This document shows, in pieces, positions 1 through 8,518 of a stretch of DNA of 58,354 bases. The notes below the pieces were generated by a model, which saw only the letters and a list, made by a program, of their open reading frames with translations, was not told the origin of the DNA and did not search any database. The stretch covers positions 1-58,354 of the forward strand of contig CACZKE010000017.1 in the NCBI GenBank assembly GCA_902781705.1, read 5' to 3'. Position numbers and translations under genes: made by a program. Origin of the DNA: an uncultured Bacteroidia bacterium (GTDB lineage Bacteria; Bacteroidota; Bacteroidia; Bacteroidales; UBA932). How positions within the stretch are numbered: position 1 is the stretch's first letter; each line of letters begins with the position of its first letter.

Positions 1-81
1 CGTGTTAGGTGTTATATCCTCGTAACCACCAACACTCGGCGATAGCCGCTCGCCAACAGGAAACGATGGTGCCGAGGGGAT

Positions 82-993
82 TTATAGAGGAAAGATAAGC
101 AAAATCGCCGAAGCCACAAGGATGTCCGCCGGATTCTTGTCGATGAAATGGCGATAGAAAACAATCAGGTAACGATGGAAGCCCAACGTTACGACGGATC
201 CCACGGCCAGCGTCCTGATCCAGCCGACCGGGAAGTCGAGCAGTTTGGACACGAAAAAGAGCAGCGCCGTTCCGGCCATTCCGCCCAACAGGCACAAGGC
301 GAGATGATTTCCGAAGATGAAACGATAGAGAAAAACCTCACCGTTCGCCCGCACGATGAAAAACAGTGCAGCCATGGACAGGAGCATTCCGGCGATGCAC
401 GCCCACCAGGGCAGCGGTTTTTCCGCGAAGCCACCCGCCTTGACCAGATGTCCGATCACGAAGAATGGATAGGCCGGCAATACGCACAGCACTGCATTCC
501 TCCAGTCATAGGCCTGGATCACCGCTGCAAGAAAGAAGGCGGCCACCAGGAAAATGACAGCCAGCAGAATCCGGAGCCCGTTCCTGCGCACAAAGAAACT
601 GATGATCTTGAGCAGGATCAGGGTGTAAATGAACCAGCAGACGTCCAGAAACCGATGCTCCCCCGCCAGCATACCCAGCGGGAAAAGAAACCGCGATGTA
701 TCCAGTCGATGGTGCAGCAGGTCATTGACAATCAAATAGGTATTATTCAGCACGCAGATGGCCAGCATAGGCACGGCCAATTGCCACCACAACTTCCGCC
801 AGAATTCGGATGCTGACTGGTCTTCCTTGAACAGAAACCCGGAAAGGACGAAGAAAACCGGGACATTGAAGGCATAGGCATACTGATACCCATAAGTGAA
901 CAGATGTCCGTAGATGATGAAGAACATTCCCAGCACCTTCATGACATCGACCCAGTGGAGACGGGACCGGGCAACAACCGCAGTTGCGTTCAT
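82..993 (-). CDS. Acyltransferase family 3 (polysaccharide O-acyltransferase-like)
   Basis: A 303-residue, highly hydrophobic protein with about nine to ten membrane segments. The N-terminus (HWVDVMKVLGMFFIIYGH) carries the acyltransferase-3 hallmark in which a basic or Asp-containing start leads to a membrane helix ending in Gly-His, the family's proposed catalytic His. Members transfer acetyl or other acyl groups to exported sugars. It is the last gene of the capsule operon and overlaps the deacetylase gene by 4 bases (ATGA), so O-acylation of the polysaccharide is the likely job. It is somewhat shorter than usual (about 330-350), and the C-terminus stops just after the last hydrophobic stretch, so slight C-terminal shortening is possible. 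The acyl group and substrate cannot be read from the sequence. Confidence 0.85.
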   Translation of the reverse strand: MNATAVVARSRLHWVDVMKVLGMFFIIYGHLFTYGYQYAYAFNVPVFFVLSGFLFKEDQSASEFWRKLWWQLAVPMLAICVLNNTYLIVNDLLHHRLDTSRFLFPLGMLAGEHRFLDVCWFIYTLILLKIISFFVRRNGLRILLAVIFLVAAFFLAAVIQAYDWRNAVLCVLPAYPFFVIGHLVKAGGFAEKPLPWWACIAGMLLSMAALFFIVRANGEVFLYRFIFGNHLALCLLGGMAGTALLFFVSKLLDFPVGWIRTLAVGSVVTLGFHRYLIVFYRHFIDKNPADILVASAILLIFPL

Positions 994-1880
994 AAGGTAA
1001 TCACTTCTGTCCGGGTCCAGTCGACAGACTGTTCCGCAGAGCGTAAATCGACAGACGGGAATTCAGTCAGGTACCGGCGGAGTTTGTCTTCCGCCCCGGC
1101 CAGGCCGTAATAGGACTTGAATTGCCGCACCAGACTGAGGCCCGGGACCATCGGCTGGCCGGGATCCAGATCGCGCGGGTGGATATAACTGATGCTGTAA
1201 TCTGGATGTTCCCGGGTCCAACGGCGCAGGAGCGGATAGGGACAAAGGCGGAAATAACCACCTCCGGAGAACACGAAAGAGCGGCCGGCAAAGCGCTTCA
1301 TTGTTATAGGAAACTCTTTGATAGTGAATCCATCACCTTGTACGAGCACGGGCTTTTCGGACGGGAATCCCGGCCATCCTCCGTGGGACGCATGGGCCGG
1401 AAAAATGGAACTGTCCACGGCAATTCCCTCCTCCGCAAGGATCTCGAAAGCCCATGCTTCCGAGGGCCGGATGGAGAATCCGGGCGCCCGGAAAGCATCG
1501 ACCCGCTTTCCCGTAATATCCTCCAGACGGTGGATGGAGGAACGGAGATCTTCCCGGAACTGTTCCGGCGTCTGCTGCCAGATCAGTTGGTGGTTCTCCG
1601 TATGGCTGCCAACAGGATACTTTTCGGCGATCCGCTTCACCAGGTCCGGATAGGTCCTGGCTATCCAGCCGATGACGAAGAAAGTGGCGGAAGATCCCGT
1701 TTCTTCCAGGAGACGGAGCAGGCGCCCGGTGTTTTCGTAGATCCGTACTTCGAACTTTTCCCATTCCGCTTCCGTCCGGGTCGCATCATGGTCCAGCAAG
1801 TGGAACCATTCTTCCAAGTCGACAGTAAGGATACGAGAACCAGTCTTTTCCAACATATTCGCCATGATACGTGTAGTCAA
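990..1880 (-). CDS. Polysaccharide deacetylase (NodB-type, exosortase-system-like)
   Basis: A 296-residue carbohydrate esterase family 4 protein. Visible motifs: TVDLEEW with catalytic/metal Asp21, metal-binding His93 and His97 in SHTENH, and the RAPGFS motif near Arg131. After the NodB barrel is a C-terminal part with YIHPRDLDPGQP, resembling the DUF3473-type end of XrtA-system and PuuE-like deacetylases. It probably removes N-acetyl groups from a polysaccharide or lipid-linked precursor. There is no signal peptide, so it may act on cytoplasmic lipid-linked sugar. Met6 or Met9 are alternative starts. It lies 17 bases after the ATP-grasp gene and overlaps the acyltransferase gene. Confidence 0.88.
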   Translation of the reverse strand: MTTRIMANMLEKTGSRILTVDLEEWFHLLDHDATRTEAEWEKFEVRIYENTGRLLRLLEETGSSATFFVIGWIARTYPDLVKRIAEKYPVGSHTENHQLIWQQTPEQFREDLRSSIHRLEDITGKRVDAFRAPGFSIRPSEAWAFEILAEEGIAVDSSIFPAHASHGGWPGFPSEKPVLVQGDGFTIKEFPITMKRFAGRSFVFSGGGYFRLCPYPLLRRWTREHPDYSISYIHPRDLDPGQPMVPGLSLVRQFKSYYGLAGAEDKLRRYLTEFPSVDLRSAEQSVDWTRTEVITL

Positions 1881-1897
1881 TCCGTTGTCGCCTGACT

Positions 1898-3079
1898 TTA
1901 TTGTCTCTTTTCCAGCATTTTACGTCGGTAATCCTTGACCCCGCCCAAGAGGAATGCGAACCAGGGAAGCGGATCGTCCCAATAAAACATCTGCTCCTTG
2001 ACATGCCGGTATCCCAGTTTCCGGGGTTGTCTCGAGAAACGGTCGGGCGACGAAAGGAACCACAGGACGTCGGTCTGCAGGATGCGCAGACAGGTATCGG
2101 TCGGATTGGTCGGCATGTCCGTCACCGGCAGGCAGAAAGCGTCTTCGAACACCTGACGGGCATGATCGACACCGCAAAGATACCCCAGGGCTATTCCGTG
2201 GACGGGACGGACATTGATCTCGATGACCTTGCCTTGTCCATCCCTGCGGTCGATCATCAGGTCGACGCCGACGACACCGCGAAGGTCCATCCGCCCGACC
2301 AATTCTCGGCAGGTACGCTCGATATCCTCGCGAACAAACAAGGCGTTCAACGTACTTGTCCCCCCTTGCTCGGGATACAGATGCTCGCAAATATACAGGT
2401 AAGAACTCCTGATCTCACCGTCCCGGTCCACAAACAGATTCCCACCCATTACGGGACTCCCTTCCGGGATACATTCCTGGACCACGTAACCCGACAGGTC
2501 CAACTGCCGTTCCTTCAGATACGCTTCCATCTCGTCCGCGTTTTCGAAGCGATGGAAGCCGCGGGCGCCATACATCCGCCTCGGCTTGATAATCACCGGG
2601 AACGGGATACCACTGCGTCGCACATCGTCCATATCGACGGCGTCCGGCAGCGTCCGTGGGCATGGGAGTCCGTTTTCCATGCATACCCGCATGACATTCG
2701 ACTTGTCGTTGGCAGCATCGAATACGGCAGGGTCGTTTGCATAAATGATTGCATACGGAGCGAGTTCGTCCTTATGGTGCGACAGGATCCGCGCCGAGAA
2801 ATCAAACAAGGGGAACACCAGGTCATAATGTCCTTCCTTGATCAGTTTGACGATATACGCCTCCGATTCCTCGGGGCGTTTCAAGTCACAGATTCCCAAA
2901 ATCTTATGATCCGGAAGACGGGAGGCGTACCCGCAGTCCAGCCGGGATCCGCACAGGATGCTCACTTCGCATCCAAGGTTCTTGAAACCTCGGATGAAAG
3001 GAAGGCACTGCTTGCAGTATCCTTCCAGAATCAGGACATGCTTTCCAACCCCGATCTTATCTGTGTACAGTTTGTCCAT
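1898..3079 (-). CDS. ATP-grasp ligase of the capsule locus
   Basis: A 393-residue ATP-grasp protein related to the carbamoyl-phosphate-synthase large-subunit fold. Visible are an N-terminal Rossmann-like part (KHVLILEGYCKQCLPFIRGFK), a nucleotide-binding lysine segment (FPVIIKPRRMYGARG, about residues 160-174), and the metal-binding tail of the fold (VIEINVRPVHG, about residue 290). Such enzymes couple a carboxylate to an amine using ATP. In a capsule cluster, decoration of a uronic acid or amino sugar with an amino acid is a reasonable inference, but the substrate is unknown. It overlaps the WecG-family gene by 23 bases, which implies co-translation. Confidence 0.83.
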   Translation of the reverse strand: MDKLYTDKIGVGKHVLILEGYCKQCLPFIRGFKNLGCEVSILCGSRLDCGYASRLPDHKILGICDLKRPEESEAYIVKLIKEGHYDLVFPLFDFSARILSHHKDELAPYAIIYANDPAVFDAANDKSNVMRVCMENGLPCPRTLPDAVDMDDVRRSGIPFPVIIKPRRMYGARGFHRFENADEMEAYLKERQLDLSGYVVQECIPEGSPVMGGNLFVDRDGEIRSSYLYICEHLYPEQGGTSTLNALFVREDIERTCRELVGRMDLRGVVGVDLMIDRRDGQGKVIEINVRPVHGIALGYLCGVDHARQVFEDAFCLPVTDMPTNPTDTCLRILQTDVLWFLSSPDRFSRQPRKLGYRHVKEQMFYWDDPLPWFAFLLGGVKDYRRKMLEKRQ

Positions 3080-3821
3080 GGAGTCTTTTCCAAACGATCG
3101 AACAGAGATAACCCATCAAATGACAGGCATGGGAGACATACCATTTCATTTCCTTCCACAACGTCGTGTTCCGAAGCATCTTCAGACCGCCGAGCCCCAT
3201 CTTCTGGAGGATTCCCCGATCCAACTGATATTCGCCCAGATACAAGCGGAAAGCAGCGCCGACTCCGACGAAAACCACGCCATCCTCCACGAAGGGGAGA
3301 AGCCGGGAAGCCAGGATATCCTGCTTCGGCGCCCGGAGGGAAGTCCAGACAATCCGGGCGCCGGAATCCGTAATCCGCTTTGCAATTCCCTGCAAGTCAA
3401 AGTCTTCCAGCGGGGCGAAAGGAGGAGAATATGCACCGGCGACCGGGCATCCGCCGGTCGACGCCTTCGCCGTGACAGCACCCAGCGTTTCTTCCGTATC
3501 GCCCAGGAAAAACTGAGGGACGCCGGCCTGCAGAAGAGCCGTGAACAGGTCAAGTCCCACGACACGTTCGACTCCTTTTTTCCCCCATGCCTTTCCGCAC
3601 CAGACGAGCGGTGTCCCGTCCGGAACATTCAGGAGCGAATGTTCCATCACGTCCAGGTATTCAGGGTCCCGGTTCGCCTCGACCACCGTCCGCATGTTCG
3701 ATACGCAGACATACCCCTTCTCCCCTGCCGCAACGGCGGCGAGGATCCGGTCCCGCGCATCGGAAACGGAAGTGACATGGACGGGAACCTTCCCGATCGG
3801 ATATGACTCAGGCATGGTCAC
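3057..3821 (-). CDS. WecG/TagA/CpsF family glycosyltransferase
   Basis: A 254-residue member of glycosyltransferase family 26. The family pattern is clear: VSNMRTVVEANRDPEY, then NVPDGTPLVW with the conserved catalytic Asp68, then a VGVGAAFRLYLGE segment matching the family's G-VGAAF-F-G block. Known members add the second sugar (ManNAc(A) or Glc) onto undecaprenyl-PP-GlcNAc. The WecA-like enzyme encoded just upstream would supply that acceptor, so the two probably make the first lipid-linked disaccharide. Met3 is an alternative start. It overlaps the WecA-like gene by 14 bases. Confidence 0.9.
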   Translation of the reverse strand: MTMPESYPIGKVPVHVTSVSDARDRILAAVAAGEKGYVCVSNMRTVVEANRDPEYLDVMEHSLLNVPDGTPLVWCGKAWGKKGVERVVGLDLFTALLQAGVPQFFLGDTEETLGAVTAKASTGGCPVAGAYSPPFAPLEDFDLQGIAKRITDSGARIVWTSLRAPKQDILASRLLPFVEDGVVFVGVGAAFRLYLGEYQLDRGILQKMGLGGLKMLRNTTLWKEMKWYVSHACHLMGYLCSIVWKRLHGQTVHR

Positions 3822-4926
3822 GATTCCTGGGGGAGACGATCCGGTCCGTCAGGAAACGGATCGCCAGATAATAGATGAGGATATCCGCGACGAACAGGAC
3901 GTTCACGTTCACGTACATCGAGAAGAAGGCGTTCAGCAGGATCAGGACGACATCCGCTGCAAGCAGCGCAAACAGCGCCTGCCGGGGCGTCAGGCCCAAC
4001 TGCAGGAGTTTGTGATGGATGTGGTTCATGTCCGGCTTAAATGGGTTCTTATGATGTTTGATCCGATAGAAGACAAGCCGGACGACGTCCAGCAACGGTA
4101 TCATCAGGGAAGCGAAGGCGATGATGAAATACTTGCAGTTCCGCGTCGGGCCGTTATGACCGACAAAGGTTCCGAGCCCCAGGATCAAGAAACAGAGGAT
4201 AAGCCCCAGTGTCAGGGAGCCCGTGTCACCCATGTACAGTTTCGTCTTCCTTTCCGGACTGCCGAACATGTTGAACATCCAGAAAGCGAGGACCACGCCC
4301 AGGGTGGACAACGAGGTCATCGCATAGACAAACTTCCTTTCATAGAGGAAGATGGCGGAGAAACAGGCCAGCGACACGATTGCCAGGCCGGATGCCAGGC
4401 CGTCGATGCCGTCGATCAAGTTCAGGGCGTTCATCACGAAAACCAGCAGGACGACCGTCAGCGGAATCCCCGCCCAGTCCGGAATCTCATGCACGCCGAA
4501 CAGGCCGTAAAGATTCCTGATCCATAAACCCGAAATAACGAGGATCAGTGCCGACAGTAACTGGAAGGCAAACTTGGTCTTGTAACCGATATCGCTCAGG
4601 TCATCCGCCACACCGACGACATAAAGGACCATGGCGGCCCCCATCAGATAAGCCACACGGACGAAAAGGACATTGTTGGCAAAACTATTGTGGACCAAAT
4701 CGAACCGGTACAGACTGCCGATGGTGAAAGCAATGACGATGACGATGGTGGGAAGGAAAGCCATTCCCCCCAAACGAGGCACAGGAATTTCATGGACCTT
4801 CCTGGCACCGGGCTGGTCGAACAACCGGTTATGGTAAGCGATGCGCAGCAGCAACTTGATCATCGCACCGCCCAACAGGAAAGCGGCGATAAAATCCAGC
4901 GTTATGATCAGGATAGAGGCATCCAT
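3808..4926 (-). CDS. WecA/MraY-like undecaprenyl-phosphate sugar-1-phosphate transferase
   Basis: A 372-residue polytopic membrane protein of the glycosyltransferase 4 (PNPT) superfamily. Hallmarks: VADDLSDI (the Asp-Asp Mg/substrate motif), NALNLIDGIDGLASG, MGDTGSLTLG, and the HIHHKLL loop typical of WecA/TagO rather than MraY. It should transfer a sugar-1-phosphate, typically GlcNAc-1-P, from a UDP-sugar onto undecaprenyl phosphate, starting the repeat unit. The ATG at 4926 was chosen because it overlaps the gmhA stop by one base (TGATG) and starts directly with a hydrophobic helix. An upstream in-frame start at 4959 would lie inside gmhA. Confidence 0.92.
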   Translation of the reverse strand: MDASILIITLDFIAAFLLGGAMIKLLLRIAYHNRLFDQPGARKVHEIPVPRLGGMAFLPTIVIVIAFTIGSLYRFDLVHNSFANNVLFVRVAYLMGAAMVLYVVGVADDLSDIGYKTKFAFQLLSALILVISGLWIRNLYGLFGVHEIPDWAGIPLTVVLLVFVMNALNLIDGIDGLASGLAIVSLACFSAIFLYERKFVYAMTSLSTLGVVLAFWMFNMFGSPERKTKLYMGDTGSLTLGLILCFLILGLGTFVGHNGPTRNCKYFIIAFASLMIPLLDVVRLVFYRIKHHKNPFKPDMNHIHHKLLQLGLTPRQALFALLAADVVLILLNAFFSMYVNVNVLFVADILIYYLAIRFLTDRIVSPRNRDHA

Positions 4927-5504
4927 CAGGCAAAAAGGGACTGTTCGACCAGATAACACAGGATATGGCCGATGAGTGTCTGGCTCTCCTGGATGCGGGG
5001 AGTCACCGTGGACGGCACGTGGATTACATAATCGGCGTCATCCAGCGGACAAGGGGCCGCCCCGACAATGGCGACGGAGGTGATTCCTTTCTCGCGGCAA
5101 ACCGTCAGCGCTTCGACGATATTCTTGGAACGACCTGATGTGGAAATGCCGATGAAGACATCCCCCGGACATCCCTGGGCCTCCACCTGCCGGGCGAAGA
5201 GCCGGTCAAAACCATAGTCATTTCCCACGGCCGTGATGATGGATGTATCCGTGGAAAGCGACAGCGCCGGGAGACCCGGCCGGTCGAATGTGAATTTGTT
5301 CACCAGTTCTCCTGCCATATGCTGGGCGTCGGCCGCACTGCCGCCATTGCCGGCCCACAAGGTCTTGTGACCGGTCTTGTAAGCATCGATCATTACTTGG
5401 GCAATGGTGTCGATCTTCCTGACTAACGCCTCATCGTCGAGCAGCGCCTGCTTGACGCGGATGGATTCGGAGATATGGGCTCTGATGTTTTCTGTTCTGT
5501 TCAT
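4926..5504 (-). CDS. gmhA: Phosphoheptose isomerase
   Basis: A 192-residue SIS-domain protein of the GmhA type. AGNGGSAADAQHMAGEL contains the phosphate-binding loop and metal-binding His/Glu. It is followed by TAVGNDYG, STSGRSKNI and the C-terminal RIQESQTLIGHILCYLVE with conserved Gln and His. It converts D-sedoheptulose 7-phosphate to D-glycero-D-manno-heptose 7-phosphate, the first step of activated heptose synthesis. No partner kinase/adenylyltransferase (HddA/HddC or HldE) is nearby, so either those lie elsewhere or the capsule uses heptose made jointly with LPS. It overlaps the WecA-like gene by one base. Confidence 0.93.
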   Translation of the reverse strand: MNRTENIRAHISESIRVKQALLDDEALVRKIDTIAQVMIDAYKTGHKTLWAGNGGSAADAQHMAGELVNKFTFDRPGLPALSLSTDTSIITAVGNDYGFDRLFARQVEAQGCPGDVFIGISTSGRSKNIVEALTVCREKGITSVAIVGAAPCPLDDADYVIHVPSTVTPRIQESQTLIGHILCYLVEQSLFA

Positions 5505-5527
5505 ATGTTATCGGTTTCTATGGTTGA

Positions 5528-6529
5528 TCAATTGTTGATTCCGTCGACCAGCTCCGCCAGGCAATCCTTGAAACGGTACGGATGCAAATTGTCCCGCAGG
5601 GTAAGCGGACGATCCGCAGGGAGCGTATCCAGCAACTGGCCGATCCGCCCGGTCAGGCCCGCCACGTCCGTCGGCTCCACCAGGAACCCGTTTTGTCCTT
5701 CCCGGACCAGGTCCGTCGACCCTGCCTTCCGGGAAACGATGACCTTCGCACCTGCCATCAGCGCTTCTCCCGTAACAGCGCCATATGCCTCCTGCGTGCT
5801 GGGAAGCACCAGGATGTCGATGAGGTTGTACCATGCGAGCAGATCGTCCCCGTACACCATGCCCGGGAATATGGCATCCGGCGCCTGGATTTCCAGTTGT
5901 GGCCGCAACGGCCCGTCCCCGATCAAAACCAACTGCGCACGGTCCCTCCATGGCTGGAAGGCCTCGATCAAAGCCGGGATATTCTTCAGACCGACAAAAC
6001 GTCCCACGAAAGCGACGACGGGCTTCCGCGAAGGTCTGAGTGAGGCCGAGAGCGGGAGCAACCGTTCCAGTTCGGGGCGGATACGGCATTCGTCGGCCAT
6101 GATGGGCATCCAGAGCGGTTTCAACCCGAAACGTTCCTCATACCATCGTGCGACTGCCGGACTCAGGGTGATGATGCCATCCAGAAGACCGGGCACCAGC
6201 CGGCGGGCCGCCCGGTGCATCAGACTGAAATCATTCCCCTGGATCATGTCCAGACTGTCATCGCAGAAGGAGACGACTTTGAAACCGAAACGCTTCCGAA
6301 GCATCGCCATCTGAACGGCCATGCCCGAAAACTCCGGAACGAGGATGTGCGAAGGATGTTCCCGGCTAAGCAAGTCGACCGGGTTCCTCAAGACTGCCTT
6401 TCCCGCCACGTTCCGTACGGGTATATCGCCTTCTTCGTAGCGGAATACCTTGTATCCTGCCGCCGAAAGGCCCCGGCACAGATCGGTCCGATAAGGAACG
6501 GTCCGATTGGTGATGTAAAGGTCAGACAT
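5528..6529 (-). CDS. Glycosyltransferase, GT4 family
   Basis: A 333-residue GT-B fold glycosyltransferase. The C-terminal Rossmann domain has VVAFVGRFVGLKNIPALIEAF (about residues 170-190), VLIGDGPLRPQLE, and the nucleotide-sugar-binding block VLPSTQEAYGAVTGEALMAGAKVIVS, in which the E-x7-E pattern is recognisable (Glu then GEALMAG). It presumably adds one hexose to the growing repeat unit on the cytoplasmic side. Donor and acceptor cannot be assigned. The C-terminus is shorter than average. It overlaps the next upstream glycosyltransferase gene by 8 bases. Confidence 0.9.
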   Translation of the reverse strand: MSDLYITNRTVPYRTDLCRGLSAAGYKVFRYEEGDIPVRNVAGKAVLRNPVDLLSREHPSHILVPEFSGMAVQMAMLRKRFGFKVVSFCDDSLDMIQGNDFSLMHRAARRLVPGLLDGIITLSPAVARWYEERFGLKPLWMPIMADECRIRPELERLLPLSASLRPSRKPVVAFVGRFVGLKNIPALIEAFQPWRDRAQLVLIGDGPLRPQLEIQAPDAIFPGMVYGDDLLAWYNLIDILVLPSTQEAYGAVTGEALMAGAKVIVSRKAGSTDLVREGQNGFLVEPTDVAGLTGRIGQLLDTLPADRPLTLRDNLHPYRFKDCLAELVDGINN

Positions 6530-7613
6530 AGGACTGAAGGATTTCTGTCAACCGCCGTTCGAAACAGGATGCGGAAAAAAGACGTTCATAGCGTTCGCGG
6601 CCGGCACGGCCCATCCGCTCCCGAAGCGCAGCGTCTTCCATCAGGTGTTTCAAGGCATCGGCCAAGGCGGCCGGATTCCTCTTTTCACACAGGATACCGG
6701 TAATGCCGTCTTCCACCTCGTCGGGGATTCCCCCTTCCCGCGTGCTGATGACGGGCAATCCTGCCGCCATCGCTTCCAGGATGACCAGCGGGAAACAGTC
6801 CTCCCGGGTCGGATGGACGAGGACATCGGCCTTATGGAGGGCGTCCATCTTGTCAGGTCCATATTTCGGTCCCTCATAAACGACGGTTTCTTCCAGATGA
6901 CGGACCTCCACGCAACGCAGGAAATCCGCTTCGGAGACGGAGGCGGAGCGTGCGCCGACAAAGTGGCAGCGGAAAGGCATGCCTTCCTTCCGAAGGATGG
7001 CGCATGCATCCAGCAAATCTTCGTATCCTTTATCCTCCAACAGGTTGGAAAGGAAAAGGATCTGCAATGGGCCGTTCCCCGATTCCAACCGCTTCCCTTC
7101 CGGGAAGTCCAGGCCATTGGGGCATATGGCGATCCTTTCGGCCGGGACATACTTCGTCACATCGGGACGAAGCAGATCGGACAGGAGGATCACATCGGCT
7201 CCGTCGAACAGCCGGCGGTACACCCAGTCGTCCAACCTGTGTCCGGACCGGTTCGCAACACCTTTGTTATGGAAATGAAGGACACGCCTGCATCCATACC
7301 GCCGTACCAGACGGACAATGGAATAATCCTTGAACAGGGCCGGGAGCGTGGAGGTAGGCGTCAGATACACCAAATCCGGTTTCCATGTCCGCAGTTCCTG
7401 ACGTACGCTGCGGATCAGGCCCAACACAAAGCGTATTTTCCGGAGGCGACCTTTACCGATTTCTTCCAGGGAGGAAGAGGCGGACAAGTTGAGAAAACGG
7501 CATTCGAACTTGTCTGCGACCAGTTTGCTGGCACGGATCTGCGCCCCCATCACGGCGGCGCCGTGAACGGGAGGCGGCATGTGCATCACGAACAGGATCC
7601 TTGGCTTTTTCAT
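6522..7613 (-). CDS. Glycosyltransferase, GT4 family
   Basis: A 363-residue GT-B glycosyltransferase. It starts with the typical N-terminal strand MKKPRILFVMHMPPPVHGAAVMG and has the C-terminal donor site LVHPTREDCFPLVILEAMAAGLPVISTREGGIPDEVEDGITG, with the E-x7-E motif spanning ED and LEAMAAG. The ATG at 7613 overlaps the stop of the upstream GT2 gene as ATGA, which fixes the start; the open frame runs 71 codons further upstream only because it shadows that GT2 gene. It is part of the capsule repeat-unit assembly line. Confidence 0.92.
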   Translation of the reverse strand: MKKPRILFVMHMPPPVHGAAVMGAQIRASKLVADKFECRFLNLSASSSLEEIGKGRLRKIRFVLGLIRSVRQELRTWKPDLVYLTPTSTLPALFKDYSIVRLVRRYGCRRVLHFHNKGVANRSGHRLDDWVYRRLFDGADVILLSDLLRPDVTKYVPAERIAICPNGLDFPEGKRLESGNGPLQILFLSNLLEDKGYEDLLDACAILRKEGMPFRCHFVGARSASVSEADFLRCVEVRHLEETVVYEGPKYGPDKMDALHKADVLVHPTREDCFPLVILEAMAAGLPVISTREGGIPDEVEDGITGILCEKRNPAALADALKHLMEDAALRERMGRAGRERYERLFSASCFERRLTEILQSYV

Positions 7614-8518
7614 TCGAATCGCATCTTCAGTTCTTTCATCCGATAGAAGAGCGGATAACCGATATTCAGCAGGCATGCGGCGAGACGCCCTCTTTTCATC
7701 GACGTAACCGGAATCGGAAGCGCTTTGTCCAAACAGGTAAGCCGCCTGACTTCCGATGGGGAGCGCCCCGTTCCGATCGCGACACGGGTCATTTCCTGAA
7801 TGATGCTCAGGCGTACCCGGGCGCACATTCCCGTGTCGGGAATCATTTCCGGCGCACGGGTCAATGCGGCTGAAAGCCGGGTAAAAAAGGAATCGTCATA
7901 ACGGCGGGAAGCGCTTCCCGGACGTTCGTCCACCTGATAGAACGGGATGTCCTTGAAACGGATCCGCCCGCCATAAGCGATGGCGGCATTCAGGAACAAT
8001 TGGTCCTCCGCCATACTGATTCCCTCCGGGAAACGGAGCGATGTCCTGAGAAGGTAGTCCCGTTTGAAAAGGCACCCGCAGACGGACCCACGCATATATC
8101 CTTCTTTTTTGATATCTTCCAGCGAATAATCCCTGCCGGGTTTGAATCGTCTTTCCCAGGGATAATGCTCTTGGTCGGCGCCAAAACTCCGGAGAATAAG
8201 GATATCTGGATCGGCCTCTTCCGCTGCAGCCCGAGCAGCCCGGAGGGCATCGGGGAAAAGCCGGTCGTCCGCATCGACAAAAGCGACATAATCCCCTGTT
8301 GCGGCTTTCAAACCGGCATTCCTGGCGGCGGATACGCCCCGGTTCGACTGCCGGAGGACAGACGCGCCGGGAAAGGACCTACGGACCATATCGGCCGTAC
8401 CATCCGTAGAGCCGTCATCGACCACGATGGTCTCAACGGATACGTCGACGGCCGAATCCAGGCAGGACGAAATGGTTTCAGCCGCATTGAAGGCCGGAAT
8501 GATGACGCTTACTCGCAT
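7610..8518 (-). CDS. Glycosyltransferase, GT2 family
   Basis: A 302-residue GT-A glycosyltransferase. MRVSVIIPAFNAAETISSCLDS is the classic GT2 opening, followed by VVDDGSTDGTADMV and RNAGLKAATGDYVAFVDADDRLFPDAL, where the DAD triad binds the metal and nucleotide sugar. GISMAEDQLFLNAA supplies the ED motif containing the likely catalytic base. It adds one sugar to the capsule repeat unit; linkage unknown. Its start overlaps the end of the beta-helix gene by 10 bases and its stop overlaps the next GT4 start. Confidence 0.93.
   Translation of the reverse strand: MRVSVIIPAFNAAETISSCLDSAVDVSVETIVVDDGSTDGTADMVRRSFPGASVLRQSNRGVSAARNAGLKAATGDYVAFVDADDRLFPDALRAARAAAEEADPDILILRSFGADQEHYPWERRFKPGRDYSLEDIKKEGYMRGSVCGCLFKRDYLLRTSLRFPEGISMAEDQLFLNAAIAYGGRIRFKDIPFYQVDERPGSASRRYDDSFFTRLSAALTRAPEMIPDTGMCARVRLSIIQEMTRVAIGTGRSPSEVRRLTCLDKALPIPVTSMKRGRLAACLLNIGYPLFYRMKELKMRFE

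Noticed and set aside
5-295. 96-codon frame at the left edge as a continuation of the acyltransferase
   Set aside because: It is the adjacent frame of the acyltransferase 3' end. A frameshift joining them gives no convincing family C-terminus, so truncation there is only a possibility.
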